64,000 nt of DNA from Paraphoma chrysanthemicola (taxonomy: Eukaryota > Ascomycota > Dothideomycetes > Pleosporales > Phaeosphaeriaceae). This document shows positions 53,373-64,000 of this stretch, one piece after another. A program made the position numbers and the translations under genes. The DNA lies in contig JAGMWG010000009.1 in assembly GCA_020744225.1 (NCBI GenBank), forward strand, positions 124,001 to 188,000, in the 5' to 3' direction. The notes under the pieces were generated by a model. The model searched no databases, was not told the DNA's origin, and saw nothing but the letters and a program-made list of their open reading frames with translations. Positions within the stretch are counted from its first letter, which is position 1, and every line of letters starts with the position of its first letter.

Positions 53373-55546
53373 GGCTTACCTGGGCATGCAGGTACGCGTC
53401 GGCGCGGACTCCGATGTCAGGCAGTCCGTCAGCTCAATATACAAAGTTCGACAAATCTCAACAGTGTGTTGTGGTGATGAGGCATCATTCTCGGCCATTT
53501 ATGTTCCTGCCACCGAGCAGTCTTTCAGAGGCAGAAAGTATCTGTCTTCGACGTTGAAAGTTTCCTTGAAACCGCTGATAATTGGTATGGAGCGCAATGT
53601 GAAGCACTGTCCCGATAGCGCCATCGTTGCCAAGAACGATCGATACTCTGCATCAGCAGTATCATTCGGGAGCCGTTCCGCGGGGGTGCAAACCACGACG
53701 TCCAGGCTTCGGATTTACGCGTGCAACCAAATGAACGCGTCGCTGTCGTGCAACGCGCCCTGCTTTCGGCCAGCGCTTCCTTGAGCGACACATTTCTGAG
53801 AATGGTCAATCAGGGTGTCACTGGCAATGCGCAGCCAACAACGAGCACTTGTGTCCGCACCATTGCCAGTTTCCTTACCATTCACAATCTATGTATTGCG
53901 CATCCATCAGTCGACTCAGTTCTCGAGTCCCGCAGACCATTGCTCGCGTACTGATGTCACAATACTGCCGTGTGACGTGCAAAAAGTGAATCTCATGATT
54001 TAGATTTTATAGGCAATCTTACTGGACCCACTATCACCCTGGATGGCATTTCGGCAGAACGTGCGACGATGAAAAGCATCTCGTGCAACCAAAATCCCAG
54101 CATGCGACCACATACCACGACGTCGGTATGCAGGGCGCATTGAGACGTCAAGGCAATGGTTATGGTTTGATTGATGGTGGTTGTGCTGTCACAGTAACGG
54201 TCCACGGGCACTCGACAAGCGCATCTGCAAAGTGTGTCCCGCGTCGTTAGGCCATGCGCGCCGAACCATTGCAAGGTTTGTTAGCGGGCCTTCTGCGGTT
54301 GAAAGCAAATTCAGAACTGGATCCTCGCTTCGGCAACAGCGAAGATCATTACAGGCGATCCGGCCGTGCTGGATTGTCCTCCTTTCGAGCGTCCCGAGAG
54401 TCTGCGCGACGTGTGGCAGGCACTTTGCTTTGCTTCTTCATCGATCTTTGTCATCTATATACGCACGCCATGGCTCGAATGAGCTGATGATTCAGCGCAA
54501 ATGTTGTATTCTCACGTCAAGGGGACGTCTTTATGCATCAATTATGCGCGGATAGCAATCCGATGCCCCTGCTGACCGGGGGCCGCGGCCTAACAGCCCT
54601 ACGAATCATAATGCTCACGGACCTTGATTGGACGGGAGCTAAATCCTTTTCGCGTGTCCTTCCCCTCGACGCGTCGATTGCCTTCACCAACCTCGTTCTA
54701 TGGTCGGTTGGCGCATAACACAGCCCAGTTTCGTGGTCCACAAGTCATCAGTTTTGGGTGCGCAGTCTCCTTTATATGAGACTGATTATTTCGAAGCGCC
54801 CTTCGGAGCCAACTGATCACGAGCAAAGTCACACTTTGCCGGGCCCGCGTCGCCCTGCCTTGTCTCAGCACTCAATTGAGGAGTATGATTTGCAGCCATG
54901 CTCCATAGTTCGTAGCTCGCCGGGGACGCTATCCGCAGAAGACGTGGACTGGATCGTGGCTGATGACTGCAATTTCCCATCTGAGTTTCCAAGGACGAGC
55001 CAGACCACTCGCGGTATGGGTGATCCCAAACAAGAGAACCGTTTGACGCCGCCATACCGACGCGAGATGCATATCGTTCAGCTTCTCTTAATGCGGGCAA
55101 GGCCCCAGCGCCATAAGCCTCTCGCTTTTTGGAACTCGCGGGACCAACTGACGATCTCCTCCAAGGCCCACCCGAAGCTGTGTGGTCGTCTTTAATCCCG
55201 AGTCCTACCCTTGCGCCTGCCCAACCTGTTTCTGCACTGCTCTCGCATCAAACACGACGCCAACGGCTGCGTGTCTTGCGACCACTCTCCTTCATTCGCT
55301 CTTTTCTGCATGATACCACATGCCCACGTTCTTTACACTGTCTAACCTACCTTCATTCGTTCCTTCCGCAGCTGCGCGCGTCACTCTTTCCTCACTCCGC
55401 ATCTGATCTGCACCTAACCATACCGGTATCTTCGAGTCGTTATCTCCAGTACCATAATCATAATCTTCGATGGCCATCGTATCCCTCCAGGACAACTGAA
55501 GAATAGTCGCATTCGCTTGCCCGTCTACCTTTACGACACTATCATC
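53373..55546. other. long intergenic region, no gene seen
   Basis: About 2.2 kb, the longest gene-free stretch. Frames of up to 192 codons (53206-53784) overlap the end of GSH2 and show no domain. Others at 54181-54555 and 54758-55195 are likewise unsupported. The last 300 bases are C/T-rich and lead into the next gene, which probably has a long 5' leader. A non-coding RNA cannot be excluded. Confidence 0.5.
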
Positions 55547-58500
55547 ATGCGCTCCTTCGGCTTCTTCCTTCTTTGCCTTGCGCTTGCGCTGTGCCTACAT
55601 TCTGCGGCAGCAGTTCCACACCAGGCTGTCCGCCGGCAAGACGGACCCCAGTCAGAGCAGTCGCAAGCGCCTATTTCAACGTCATTTAGATCTTCACGCC
55701 CATCAGCGACAATTGCGCCTTCGAGCGAAGCATCACTAAGATCCGATCGCGCAAGCTCAACAGCAGATGCCTCACCTGCTAGCTCCGCACCTGCAAGCAC
55801 GATCATGCAGGTGCCAGCCACTGCTTCATTCACTCCACACTCCACTTCCACTGCGGGTAAGATGCTTTGAAACATACAATCTGAGATGGATGAACTAACA
55901 AAAGACTCATAGAACCAGATGCTGAAAATCCACTGCCAATTCACCCTAAAGTCACCCCAGCGATGGGCTTAGCAGGTGCTCTATTGTTGATCTCTGGCCT
56001 GGTATATGCCGTCATTGGAATCAAGAACAAGTGGTATGTGAGCGATAACACGTACACGAGCGTCACTAACAGTTCAAAGGGTCTATGTATTTGGCTCAGC
56101 TGCCTACTTGGCCGCGCTTGCTGTCACGGTCTTGATCATCTATCTGATGAACCCTCCCGTCTCCGATGGTGTGCAGGGTGCATTCTTCGTGGCAGCCTTT
56201 GTGACCGGTGTTGTAATTGGGGTGTTGTCACTCGTCTTCGCTGACATTACAGAAGGCTTTGGCTGTCTTCTGGGCGGCTTCTGCCTTAGCATGTGGTTCC
56301 TTAGTCTGAAGGCAGGTGGACTCATTCCGTCGTCAACTGGCCGTGCCATCTTCATTGGTTGCATGAGTGCCGGTGGCTACTCCCTCTCTTTTAGTCGCTA
56401 CACACGCACATATGGTCTCATTGCTTCTATCGCATTCTCAGGAGCAACTGCAACGATTCTTGGCATCGATTGCCTTGCCCGAGCTGGGCTGAAAGAGTTC
56501 TGGCTGTATCTTTGGAGTCTAAACGACGATCTCTTCCCGCTCAACACGAACACGTACCCCGTCACGAAGAACATGAAGGCAGAAGCGGCTGGCATCGTCA
56601 TCATCACTGTGTTCGGAGTCATATCGCAGCTGCGCGTTTGGAACATGGTCAAAGAGCGTCGTGCAAAGAGTGCAGCACAGGAGCTAGAAAAACAAGAAGA
56701 GAAGGATCGGGAAGAGGAAGCACGCGGACGAAACGTCGAAGACAATTTCCAGAAGGAACGTGCTCAATGGGAAGCAGCGTATGGAGGCAAGAGCATCCCA
56801 GACTCGAGTGTCCGAACGTCGTCTGTTGCAAGCCCCAAGGGATCGACAAGTATTCGCGAGAAGGAGGTTTACGCTGATAGCGTGGAAATGGTCAACCTAT
56901 CCAAAAGTGGAGTGGCAGCTTCGGGCCAAACGGTTACTGTCAGCGTCCTCAAAGACGACGATATCCGGCGAATCGATGCTCAAGGCAACCCGGTCCCAAG
57001 CCCCGTTGCATCGGACAAGTTTGAGAGAGTCGTTCCAGAAGAATCCCAGACCACCAAGAGGACGAGTGTGCGAGCTGCGGTGCCACCGCCTCCTGCTGTA
57101 GTGCCTCTCCCTTTCACGGTGCCAACCGTAGAGGAACCCAAGAGTGAAGACGGAGACAATGATTCCATATCCGCAGTACCCGAATCCAACCACGACCTCT
57201 CAGCGGAACGCAGACCAATGTCAAAACGCATTTCTGACATGTCGGCAACGAAGCGCTTCTCCCTCAACCGAACATCACGCGTCTTCTCCGAATCATCGGA
57301 AGCATTGGTCCACGACACTCACATTGAGGAAGACCGCGCATCGTCACTTGCAGCCACCCTAGACGACGATGATGATGCAGCGTCAATGCGTCGGCTATCT
57401 CCGCCTCATTCTCCCATTGGTACTGAACATGACACGATGGCCACATTGGATGACATCAAAGACGAAGGGAAGAAAGAGAATGACGTCGAAGAAGCTACCT
57501 TGAAAGATGCAGCTGTGACCTCATCACGACCTGTTGCTCGACAATCTCTAACAGCCAGTACGGACCCCAAACCTGACGAGCTGTCGACTAAGCGCACATC
57601 CAGACGTGAGTCCCGTGTACGTGCCGACACCGTGGTTTCCAGTAGTAGAAGCGTCAGTGATGATGCAACCCCTCCCAAGCCCTCGGCGTCCCTTTCACAG
57701 TCGCCGGCCTCGCAAGCGGGACGGGCTGAGTCTCATGTTGGAAGCCTCAGGGATGGTGCACTGCCGGACAAATTCTCCAAAGTCGCTTTGTCCTACCGCA
57801 CGAATGAATGGGCGAAGCACTTGGAAGCTGCAGAGAAACCTGACCTTGACGAGCTCCCCGTACCGATATCTCCAAGCCCCATTCCCGAAGAAGGACCCGA
57901 GGAGAAGTCAGTTCCTGTCAGCGATGAAATCGCGGCTCCATTGATCGCAAGTAAGACAAACTCGAGACGAGCATCGGCGGAAAGCAAGTTCAATGGTACT
58001 GGTGGCGCTGGGCTGATCCGATCGCCCTCGACTTTCTCGCAAGAATCACTACTCGATCAGCGCGCCCTGACACGATCGCCACAAGTTGCATCTCCTGTAG
58101 TCTTGTCTCGGTCCAATTCAGGAACTCGTCTTGATGCACTTTCACCACTGCCGAGTAACACCCTTCTAGGCCAGCGTGAGACGCTGATGAGAAAGCGAAC
58201 CTCGTCACAGTCCTTCACGCCCAACACATCAGCGGCGAACCTTTTGGAATTAGCCGACCAAGAAAACATGTCGTTGGCGCAACGGCGACAGATTCTACAA
58301 CACCATCAAGCAGCTCCGCCTGCGCTCCAGCACCAAACATCCTCCGCTTCGCAAAGAAAAGCTCCACCGTCCGCATCGCAGAAGTGGCAACAGAAGACCT
58401 GGGCTACGAAAGGAGCACCCGCAGGATTCGATTCACATCAGCCTCGTCGTACGACTAGCTCGCAGTCGGACCAGAAGCGCGAGCAATTGTACGCGGGATG

Positions 58501-58738
58501 GAGGGACACTGTGAGAGACGTCACTCCTCCGCAGACTCAGGCATACGTTGCAGAGCAGCAAAGGGCTGCCCTGATGGCTGAGAGACGGCAGAAAGAGATG
58601 GAAAAGCAGCAACGCGAAGCTGCGCAACAGCAGCGTGCCTCGATGCTTGACAGCATGATGAGAAGCGGGCACATGATGGATGCACATCGGGAAGCTATGC
58701 GCAAGATGCAGGCAAATGCCTCGAGAAATGCGTCTTGA
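55547..58738 (+). CDS. DUF4203 (TM7S3/TM198-like) membrane protein
   Basis: Exons 55547-55856, 55913-56033 and 56080-58738 give 1029 residues. A signal peptide (F-G-F-F-L-L-C-L-A-L-A-L-C-L-H) and a short Ser/Thr/Ala-rich outer stretch lead into about seven membrane helices (residues about 118-330), including G-L-V-Y-A-V-I-G and G-V-V-I-G-V-L-S-L-V-F, as in DUF4203. A coiled-coil-like segment follows (A-A-Q-E-L-E-K-Q-E-E-K-D-R-E-E-E). The remaining 600 or so residues are a disordered, phospho-site-like Ser/Pro/acidic tail, ending in a Q/R/M-rich helix. Fungal members have no firm function; a plasma membrane or vacuolar location is likely. Both introns have CTAAC branches. Confidence 0.85.
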
Positions 58739-60210
58739 GCTTCTCACTTCGATTACCCCCTTCTCAAAGATTTCTGGTATGTAGATTTATGGCAAGCCCC
58801 ACGGCTGTCCCACACGCGGTTTAACGAATGATACTGGCTAGCCCCAAACACGTAGGGTACGAGGATCTTACATCACGTTACCAAAAGTGGTATCATGAAA
58901 ATAGTCATATGTAGCCTCGGTCGAGAGATCGACAGGCCGAGCTATGCAATAGTAATTTATAGTGCAGGAGGCCAGCCGCATGCATGTTCCTGACGATCCG
59001 TGTGCATGTGTGAAGTGAGGCTGCTGAGAATAGAATGCCAAACTACCCAGATCCTGTGCCACCGCCACCACATGGTCAGCACGACTCGCCAACGACCCAG
59101 CGATGGGGATGTCAATCTCAAAGGACTCATGGTGCACGTCGCAGGCTTTATGCGGCTGCGTCATACGGACCTCGGAAGCCGGAAGGTTGGAAAAGGGGCG
59201 TAGCGGCATGAAGACACTAAGATTGCAAGCGAGGGTCACGGACGATTTGCAGGCTAGAATCATGCTGGAGGGACCCGGCGAACTGGTGCTGGGTACGAGG
59301 TTGGCGGACTTGTCAGATGCAGATGGGGCATGGGGCGCGGTATTGGGCGCTGGGCTGAGTATCGTGTGCGTGAGGGGGGCAAAAAAGTGGTGGTTGTGCG
59401 AGCATGAGGTGTGGATGGCAATGACTTCGGTGCAGGCGGATTGTTTCACGTACAACGGTGGGAGGCGTGCCGAGAAGGCTCACGCTCGACCGAAGCAATG
59501 ATCAGGAAGATGCCTCATTCTCTGAGGGCTCGTCGTCCTCGGCGACACTCGCAGTGTGGCTGACCACCAACGTCACCGTTGGAACGTTGCTAGTGCTGCT
59601 ACGTCCCGGGCGACAGGCACCGGATATGTTCACTCGAGTAGAGGAAGAATTGCAGTGTAGGGCAGCCAATGTTGCAGCGGGGACGGATGGGATCAGCCAT
59701 GTCAGATTAACAGAATGGCAAAGATTGTCGACCGTGGAGCAATGGCTGAGGTTCTGGGGAGGGCTTTAATGCAGGCACGATGCACGCTGCGGAAGGCAGG
59801 GGTGCTGTGCCGAATTCGTTCGACGGAGCTCGATGGACAGGCCGGACAGGCCTAATCGCTCGCCCAGCGCGCGCACATTCACGAGAATTCAAAAGGGACA
59901 AGGGCCCTGCTGAGCACCCAGTCTGCCCGAATGCAGTCGTTTCGATACAAGAGTCGATGCAGTACAAGAAGAAGCAACACTCGTCGGTCGCGGCTTCCAT
60001 TTGAACTCTGAGACACGACAACTGATTCGAGCACCACCACGCCTCTGCGGACCTCGCGAGCCCGAAATCTTCGCAAGTCCACCTGCCGCCATTCATCACC
60101 CATTCCCTGCGCAATTTTCGACATCTTCCAGCTCTCTGCGCCGCCATTGCAACTGTCCTGCTGTCTGGGCTGCTTGCTGGCTTCGAGACTATTATGCAGC
60201 GCCGCACTGA
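58739..60210. other. intergenic, no gene confidently seen
   Basis: About 1.5 kb. A 195-codon minus-strand frame (58868-59455) and plus-strand frames at 59103-59769 overlap each other, and none has a domain or splice support. A small orphan gene is possible but not shown. Confidence 0.45.
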
Positions 60211-61566
60211 CCAGCTTTCCACCATCGCGCCCTGCATCTTCACCTCCTCCTCACCGCAAACATATCCCGACTCTCCATCACGGCGCCGTCACGCACCCCC
60301 TCCGCTGCTTCTGCGCCGCCGCCTCCGTCGCCATTACCCGCCCGCTGGTCGCTTACCAATCGCGTCTTCAATCTCAATCCGCTCCGCTCCTTCTACCAGG
60401 GCCCGCCGCGCCAGCCAGCCTCGCGCCTGTGGAATCCCGTGAACTCGTCCCCGCGCACCCTCGCCGTCCAGCAGCCCCCACGCCAGCCAGAGCAGCAGCA
60501 GCAGCCTCGCGACGACTTCCCCAACCTCCCCGTTGAGCAGGCTGCGGCCGGCGAGCGCGACGAGTACCCGCTGCTCACCCTCCCACAGCGCCGCCAGAGC
60601 CGCCAGTCGTCCCTCGCTGTCGAACGTTCCACGGGCGAGGACAGCATAACCGGTCGCACGAGCATCGGCCTTCCGCGCGATCGCAGGAGCCTGCCGCCCA
60701 CCTCGCAGCCGCCGACACCGGGACCCGCCATGGCCCCTGCAGAAGACACTGCACGGGAACATGCACCGGTCGTTGCACCGCAGGGCGATTTGGAGGCTGG
60801 CGTCGCCCACAACAAGGAACATGGACCGACGCGTGTGTCGCTGCCGGGCTCGCGGCGGACGTCGATGCACTCTGGCAGGTCTGCGCCGGGCGACGGGGAC
60901 GAGCAGTCGGAGTTTCCATGGGGACCGTCGCATCCTTGCTTTCCACATCCGAACCCGCATGTGCCACTGACATCGGACTTGTACGACAGCACACGCATCA
61001 TCCGCATAAAGCGGGACTGGATGATGAAGGGGGACCTGGCTCCCACGTTTGCGAATCTGTACCCTGAGATTCTGGATCCGCTCGTCAGCGAAGACGACTT
61101 CCGGATCCTGATCAAGAAGATCAACGATACGCTGATTGATGCCTTCGACCCATTCACGTTCCGCGCGTGGCTCGACGCAGTCCTTGGCGTTGCAACGTTC
61201 TGGCTTTGGGAGGATGCAGGCTTCACGGGTGTCAAGAAGAAGCTGAAAGATCTAGAAAACTGGATTGACGACTGGAACCACAACGTTGGCGCGAAAGAGG
61301 CTGTCAAGATCATCCCACTACGGCGGACGGGATATCTTACGGTACGTCCAGAACTCGCATTGAAGCTGAGCCAAGACTAATTCACACAGCTTGACATTCA
61401 AATACCAGACCCCCACCTCGGCCCAGACTCGGGCTCACGACCGCAAACCCAAGAAGACGAACGCGTCGAAGCGATACAGCAGCAACGCGACCAGTACCTT
61501 CCCTATCCACTGACGCCAACACTGCAAGTCAACTCGCAGCCGCAGCCCATTGAATCACAGTCATAG
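60211..61566 (+). CDS. ERF4: Erf4/Golgin-A7 family palmitoyltransferase subunit (5' end uncertain)
   Basis: Last two exons are clear: open frame up to 61341, 48-nt intron, then 61390-61566. The Erf4 domain spans from T-R-I-I-R-I-K-R-D-W through F-A-N-L-Y-P-E-I-L-D-P-L, I-N-D-T-L-I-D-A-F-D-P and F-W-L-W-E-D-A-G-F-T. Erf4 stabilises the DHHC enzyme Erf2, which palmitoylates Ras at the endoplasmic reticulum/Golgi. The long Q/P/R-rich N-terminus reads as protein-like back to about 60350 (R-V-F-N-L-N-P-L-R-S-F-Y-Q), but the frame, open from 60211, has no ATG before 60730. So an upstream exon, or a non-ATG start, is likely. The coordinates give the open frame rather than a proven start. Confidence 0.82.
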
Positions 61567-62357
61567 GATGATACGGGTGCCGTCGGTCCGGGAATGACGT
61601 ATTCCACGACTTCCAAGGAAGAAAGAAAGATGTGAGCGAAAAGACTAATTGCATTCTTCGCATGGCGTTACACGGTTGTGGAAATACTGGCATGACTAGA
61701 TTACATTTTGCTGCCAAGCAGCCAGCATAATGTTTCCTTGTTATAATGTTCTCTTTTTTTGTTGGTCAGAAGGCATGGCGAGATAGATACCCAAAGCGTT
61801 TGTAGAGCGCGCTTTTACTGTAGTTTTCCTTTTCTGTTCAAAGAATCAATCATAGTAATTCCAACCAGGACCACAACCTTCCTCACTGCCACTTTGCATC
61901 ACGTGTCTGTTCAAGCTTTACAATCTCTGCCAAGCAGATGGTGACGAAGTCAATTTGGTCCTGATATCTCGGCACAACGAAAGACGTTATTTCCGTGCAG
62001 ATAGTTTGTGTGACATGGAAGATCCAGGGACGCGTTTCATGTGTGGCGCGTTGGTTGATCAGGAAGGTTTGTGCGTGATGACGAAGAGGCCGAGATTACC
62101 GAGAGTTTGTTGCGAGATGGTAGACTAGGGTTCGTAACTTTATTTGGGCTGGGGGATCTTGTAATAAAGGGAATGAAGGCGAAGGAAGAGCCTCGGTCTG
62201 GCATGTGTAGATGATAGTCCCATGGCAATCGGCGTGAATTTGCTTGATGTCTCGGCCATATATCGACCTTTTAAGAACACCTACTAAACCATGACCATAT
62301 GGGAACGCAAAAGTTTATCAGCATCTACATTCTATACCGTCGCTATGCTTAGATTAA
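61567..62357. other. convergent intergenic region, no gene seen
   Basis: AT-rich stretch with the 3' ends of Erf4 and the MBOAT gene; short frames only. Confidence 0.6.
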
Positions 62358-63998
62358 TCAAAACGCTATCCCACTCGTCCACCACGTCGACCCCCGATGC
62401 CATCTCACAACCTCCTCCAGCCCACCCCAACACCACCACCCATCCCTTGCATCCGCGCCAAATCCCAGACCGCGCAATATCGAGACCGGGATTGGTTCAA
62501 ACAACCACACGCCGCCGCGCGCAAAGTCGTCGCAGAGCAAATGCGCCGTGTGATAGAACCAGAAATGCACATATACAAACGTCCACACCTGGATAACCCT
62601 CTTCGGCAGCTTGTCTTTCAGTCGTAACGGCTTAAGTGCCGTCGTGATACTACTTTCCACAATGATCCCAAAAGCTTGTAATAAAAAGAACGCAATCGGT
62701 CCACGAACCGGTCTCGTAGGTCCAGCACACGTCCAACTCCCACTCGCATGCACAATCCCACTCATCCCAAACGCAACAAACAACTGCACTGCTTTTGCCC
62801 GCGCTTCATGTTTCCCCCACCCCAATTTCTCGATACACACGCGACTCGGCTCCGCAAATGCAAACCGGAACGTCTGGTGCCACCAACTTCCCCACCAGCC
62901 TGCGAGGCCCTTGTCCAGCACGACGGCGTACGAGGCCCAGGTCTCGGGGTACATGAACGGGTCGGCGCGCGCGCCGAGGATGGCTGGGCCGAGCACGCCG
63001 GAGAAGAATAAAGGGCCCAGGGAGAAGATTGTTTGCAGGGCGGATTTGACGGCGAGCATGGAGAGCGTGAGGTGGTAAATGTGCAGCCAGATGTGTGGTT
63101 TTGGGAGATGTGAGAAGGGCGAGGGTGAGTGAGTTGCTTGAGGAGTGGCTGGGGAAACGATGCCCCAGAAGTATGGATCGTACATCATTGTTGTCTTGAG
63201 GAGGTCGAGAGTCATGTACCCGACAACTAGTGTTTTTGCGTTCTGGGCAAGCAGTTCACGCCGGGTTGGGTACAGTTTGACTTGTCCGGTATGAACGCGG
63301 TTCGAGGATTTAGGCACCACGGCGCCGGAGTTGCGGTACAGTTGCTCCTGGATATGTTTGGGTGGCGGTGGGAGGGCTGATGTACGCCAGTTCCAGCCCG
63401 CGCCGCGGAAGTTGCAGAAGATGTCGCAGACCCAGTCTAGGCGCTCGATGAAAGGCGTGTGGGGGTATGGTTGCCATGCGAATTGTCCGTGGCGAGTGCT
63501 GGGGCCGGCATGACCTTCAGTCATGTCGTGTTTTGTATCTTCATGGCGATTTTCGTCTTCAGCCTTAGAAGTGTGTGGTGTCGAAGTAGAGCGCTTGAAT
63601 GCGCCTTCGAGTCGTTCGATCCTGTAGAAGTCTGTTTGGGCGTCGTTGCAGACCAAGATCGCAGAGACCCAGCATACGCTCCATGCGCTGATTAGACCGG
63701 TTCCCAAAGCTGCTGCCATTCCCTTTGCTCTTGTGAATAATATTGTGTATATTGCAAAGGCAGTGATCCATGCGAATGCCAAGTATCGACACTTCTTGAG
63801 CCATGGCCGGTTTTGGTGTGGAATCAGAAGATATACAATGACAACAGCAGCACCGAGCGTTCCCCAAGGATATAAGAAAGGTTGGTATTCTCCTGCTGCG
63901 ATAGCCTTGTCATATTGCGCGTAGTAGTGTTCTATCAAGTCGTGGTGAGAACGCGGCCAAGGCTCCTTTCGAAACGCGCTCAACATCGCAACGCACAA
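62358..63998 (-). CDS. wax-synthase-like MBOAT membrane acyltransferase
   Basis: Intronless frame of 546 codons reaching almost to the right edge. The likely start is the second Met at 63986 (M-L-S-A-F-R-K-E-P-W), and an upstream exon outside the window cannot be ruled out. About eight or more hydrophobic segments are visible. The motif P-E-T-W-A-S-Y, then W-W-G-S-W-W-H-Q-T-F-R and S-G-I-V-H-A-S-G, places it in the wax synthase/MBOAT_2 group; the His in the last motif is the expected catalytic residue. Fungal relatives transfer acyl or acetyl groups to lipids or to secondary metabolites. No biosynthetic neighbour is visible inside the window, so the substrate is unknown. Confidence 0.82.
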   Translation of the reverse strand: MCVAMLSAFRKEPWPRSHHDLIEHYYAQYDKAIAAGEYQPFLYPWGTLGAAVVIVYLLIPHQNRPWLKKCRYLAFAWITAFAIYTILFTRAKGMAAALGTGLISAWSVCWVSAILVCNDAQTDFYRIERLEGAFKRSTSTPHTSKAEDENRHEDTKHDMTEGHAGPSTRHGQFAWQPYPHTPFIERLDWVCDIFCNFRGAGWNWRTSALPPPPKHIQEQLYRNSGAVVPKSSNRVHTGQVKLYPTRRELLAQNAKTLVVGYMTLDLLKTTMMYDPYFWGIVSPATPQATHSPSPFSHLPKPHIWLHIYHLTLSMLAVKSALQTIFSLGPLFFSGVLGPAILGARADPFMYPETWASYAVVLDKGLAGWWGSWWHQTFRFAFAEPSRVCIEKLGWGKHEARAKAVQLFVAFGMSGIVHASGSWTCAGPTRPVRGPIAFFLLQAFGIIVESSITTALKPLRLKDKLPKRVIQVWTFVYVHFWFYHTAHLLCDDFARGGVWLFEPIPVSILRGLGFGADARDGWWCWGGLEEVVRWHRGSTWWTSGIAF

Positions 63999-64000
63999 AT

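Noticed and set aside
53206..53784. 192-codon plus-strand frame after GSH2
   Set aside because: Starts inside GSH2 in another frame and has no recognisable domain or upstream promoter-like sequence.
58868..59455. 195-codon minus-strand frame
   Set aside because: No domain, biased composition, overlapped by a plus-strand frame of similar length, no splice support.
1..64000. CRISPR arrays, bacterial operons or a transposase gene
   Set aside because: No regularly spaced short repeats, no operon layout and no transposase-like or reverse-transcriptase-like frame were seen; the window is eukaryotic.

Overview
The window looks like a gene-rich stretch of a filamentous ascomycete chromosome, most likely a dothideomycete. 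Genes lie on both strands and are close together. Most have several short introns (about 45-90 nt, GTANGT 5' sites, CTAAC/CTGAC-type branch sites, YAG 3' ends). Proteins such as the CCAAT-factor subunit HAP5, mitochondrial uS10m, TRAPP Trs33, Fcf2, Erf4 and a SAP/PINIT/SP-RING SUMO ligase are typical of fungi. The class-level placement is inferred from protein style only. All exon structures were read by eye from splice signals and frame continuity.

Layout. 0-13 kb is accessory in character: six tandem members of an F-box/2EXR-like family with an F-R-F-L-D-L-P-x-E-x-R N-terminus, interrupted by a LYC1-like acetyltransferase and a small basic orphan. 13-20.5 kb holds a Jen1-type carboxylate transporter, an orphan three-exon gene and an intronless GH31 glycosidase. 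A 100-bp repeat occurs at 13.0 and again at 17.4 kb. 20.5-30 kb is a housekeeping block: uS10m, purine nucleoside phosphorylase, Fcf2, HAP5 with a 14-nt microexon, cytosolic malate dehydrogenase and Trs33. 30-45 kb is mixed: a broken seventh family member, a single-pass membrane protein, a cytochrome P450 relic, an arylsulfatase, a 14-TM MFS transporter, a secreted serine-rich protein, degenerate tRNA-like sequences and a broken eighth family member. 45-64 kb is again mostly conserved: a DUF2423 protein, the SUMO E3 ligase, a large protein with SUMO-interaction-like motifs, glutathione synthetase, a DUF4203 multi-pass membrane protein, Erf4 and a wax-synthase-like MBOAT enzyme that runs to the right edge.

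How the genes relate. I see no biosynthetic cluster and no mobile-element-encoded gene. The strongest theme is birth and decay of the F-box/2EXR-like family: eight copies, of which three carry a stop, a frameshift or a deletion. A second theme is a convergent pair made of the SUMO ligase and a protein with several SIM-like acidic hydrophobic motifs. Several housekeeping genes form divergent pairs with short shared promoters (uS10m/PNP, DUF2423/SUMO ligase, SIM-like protein/glutathione synthetase).
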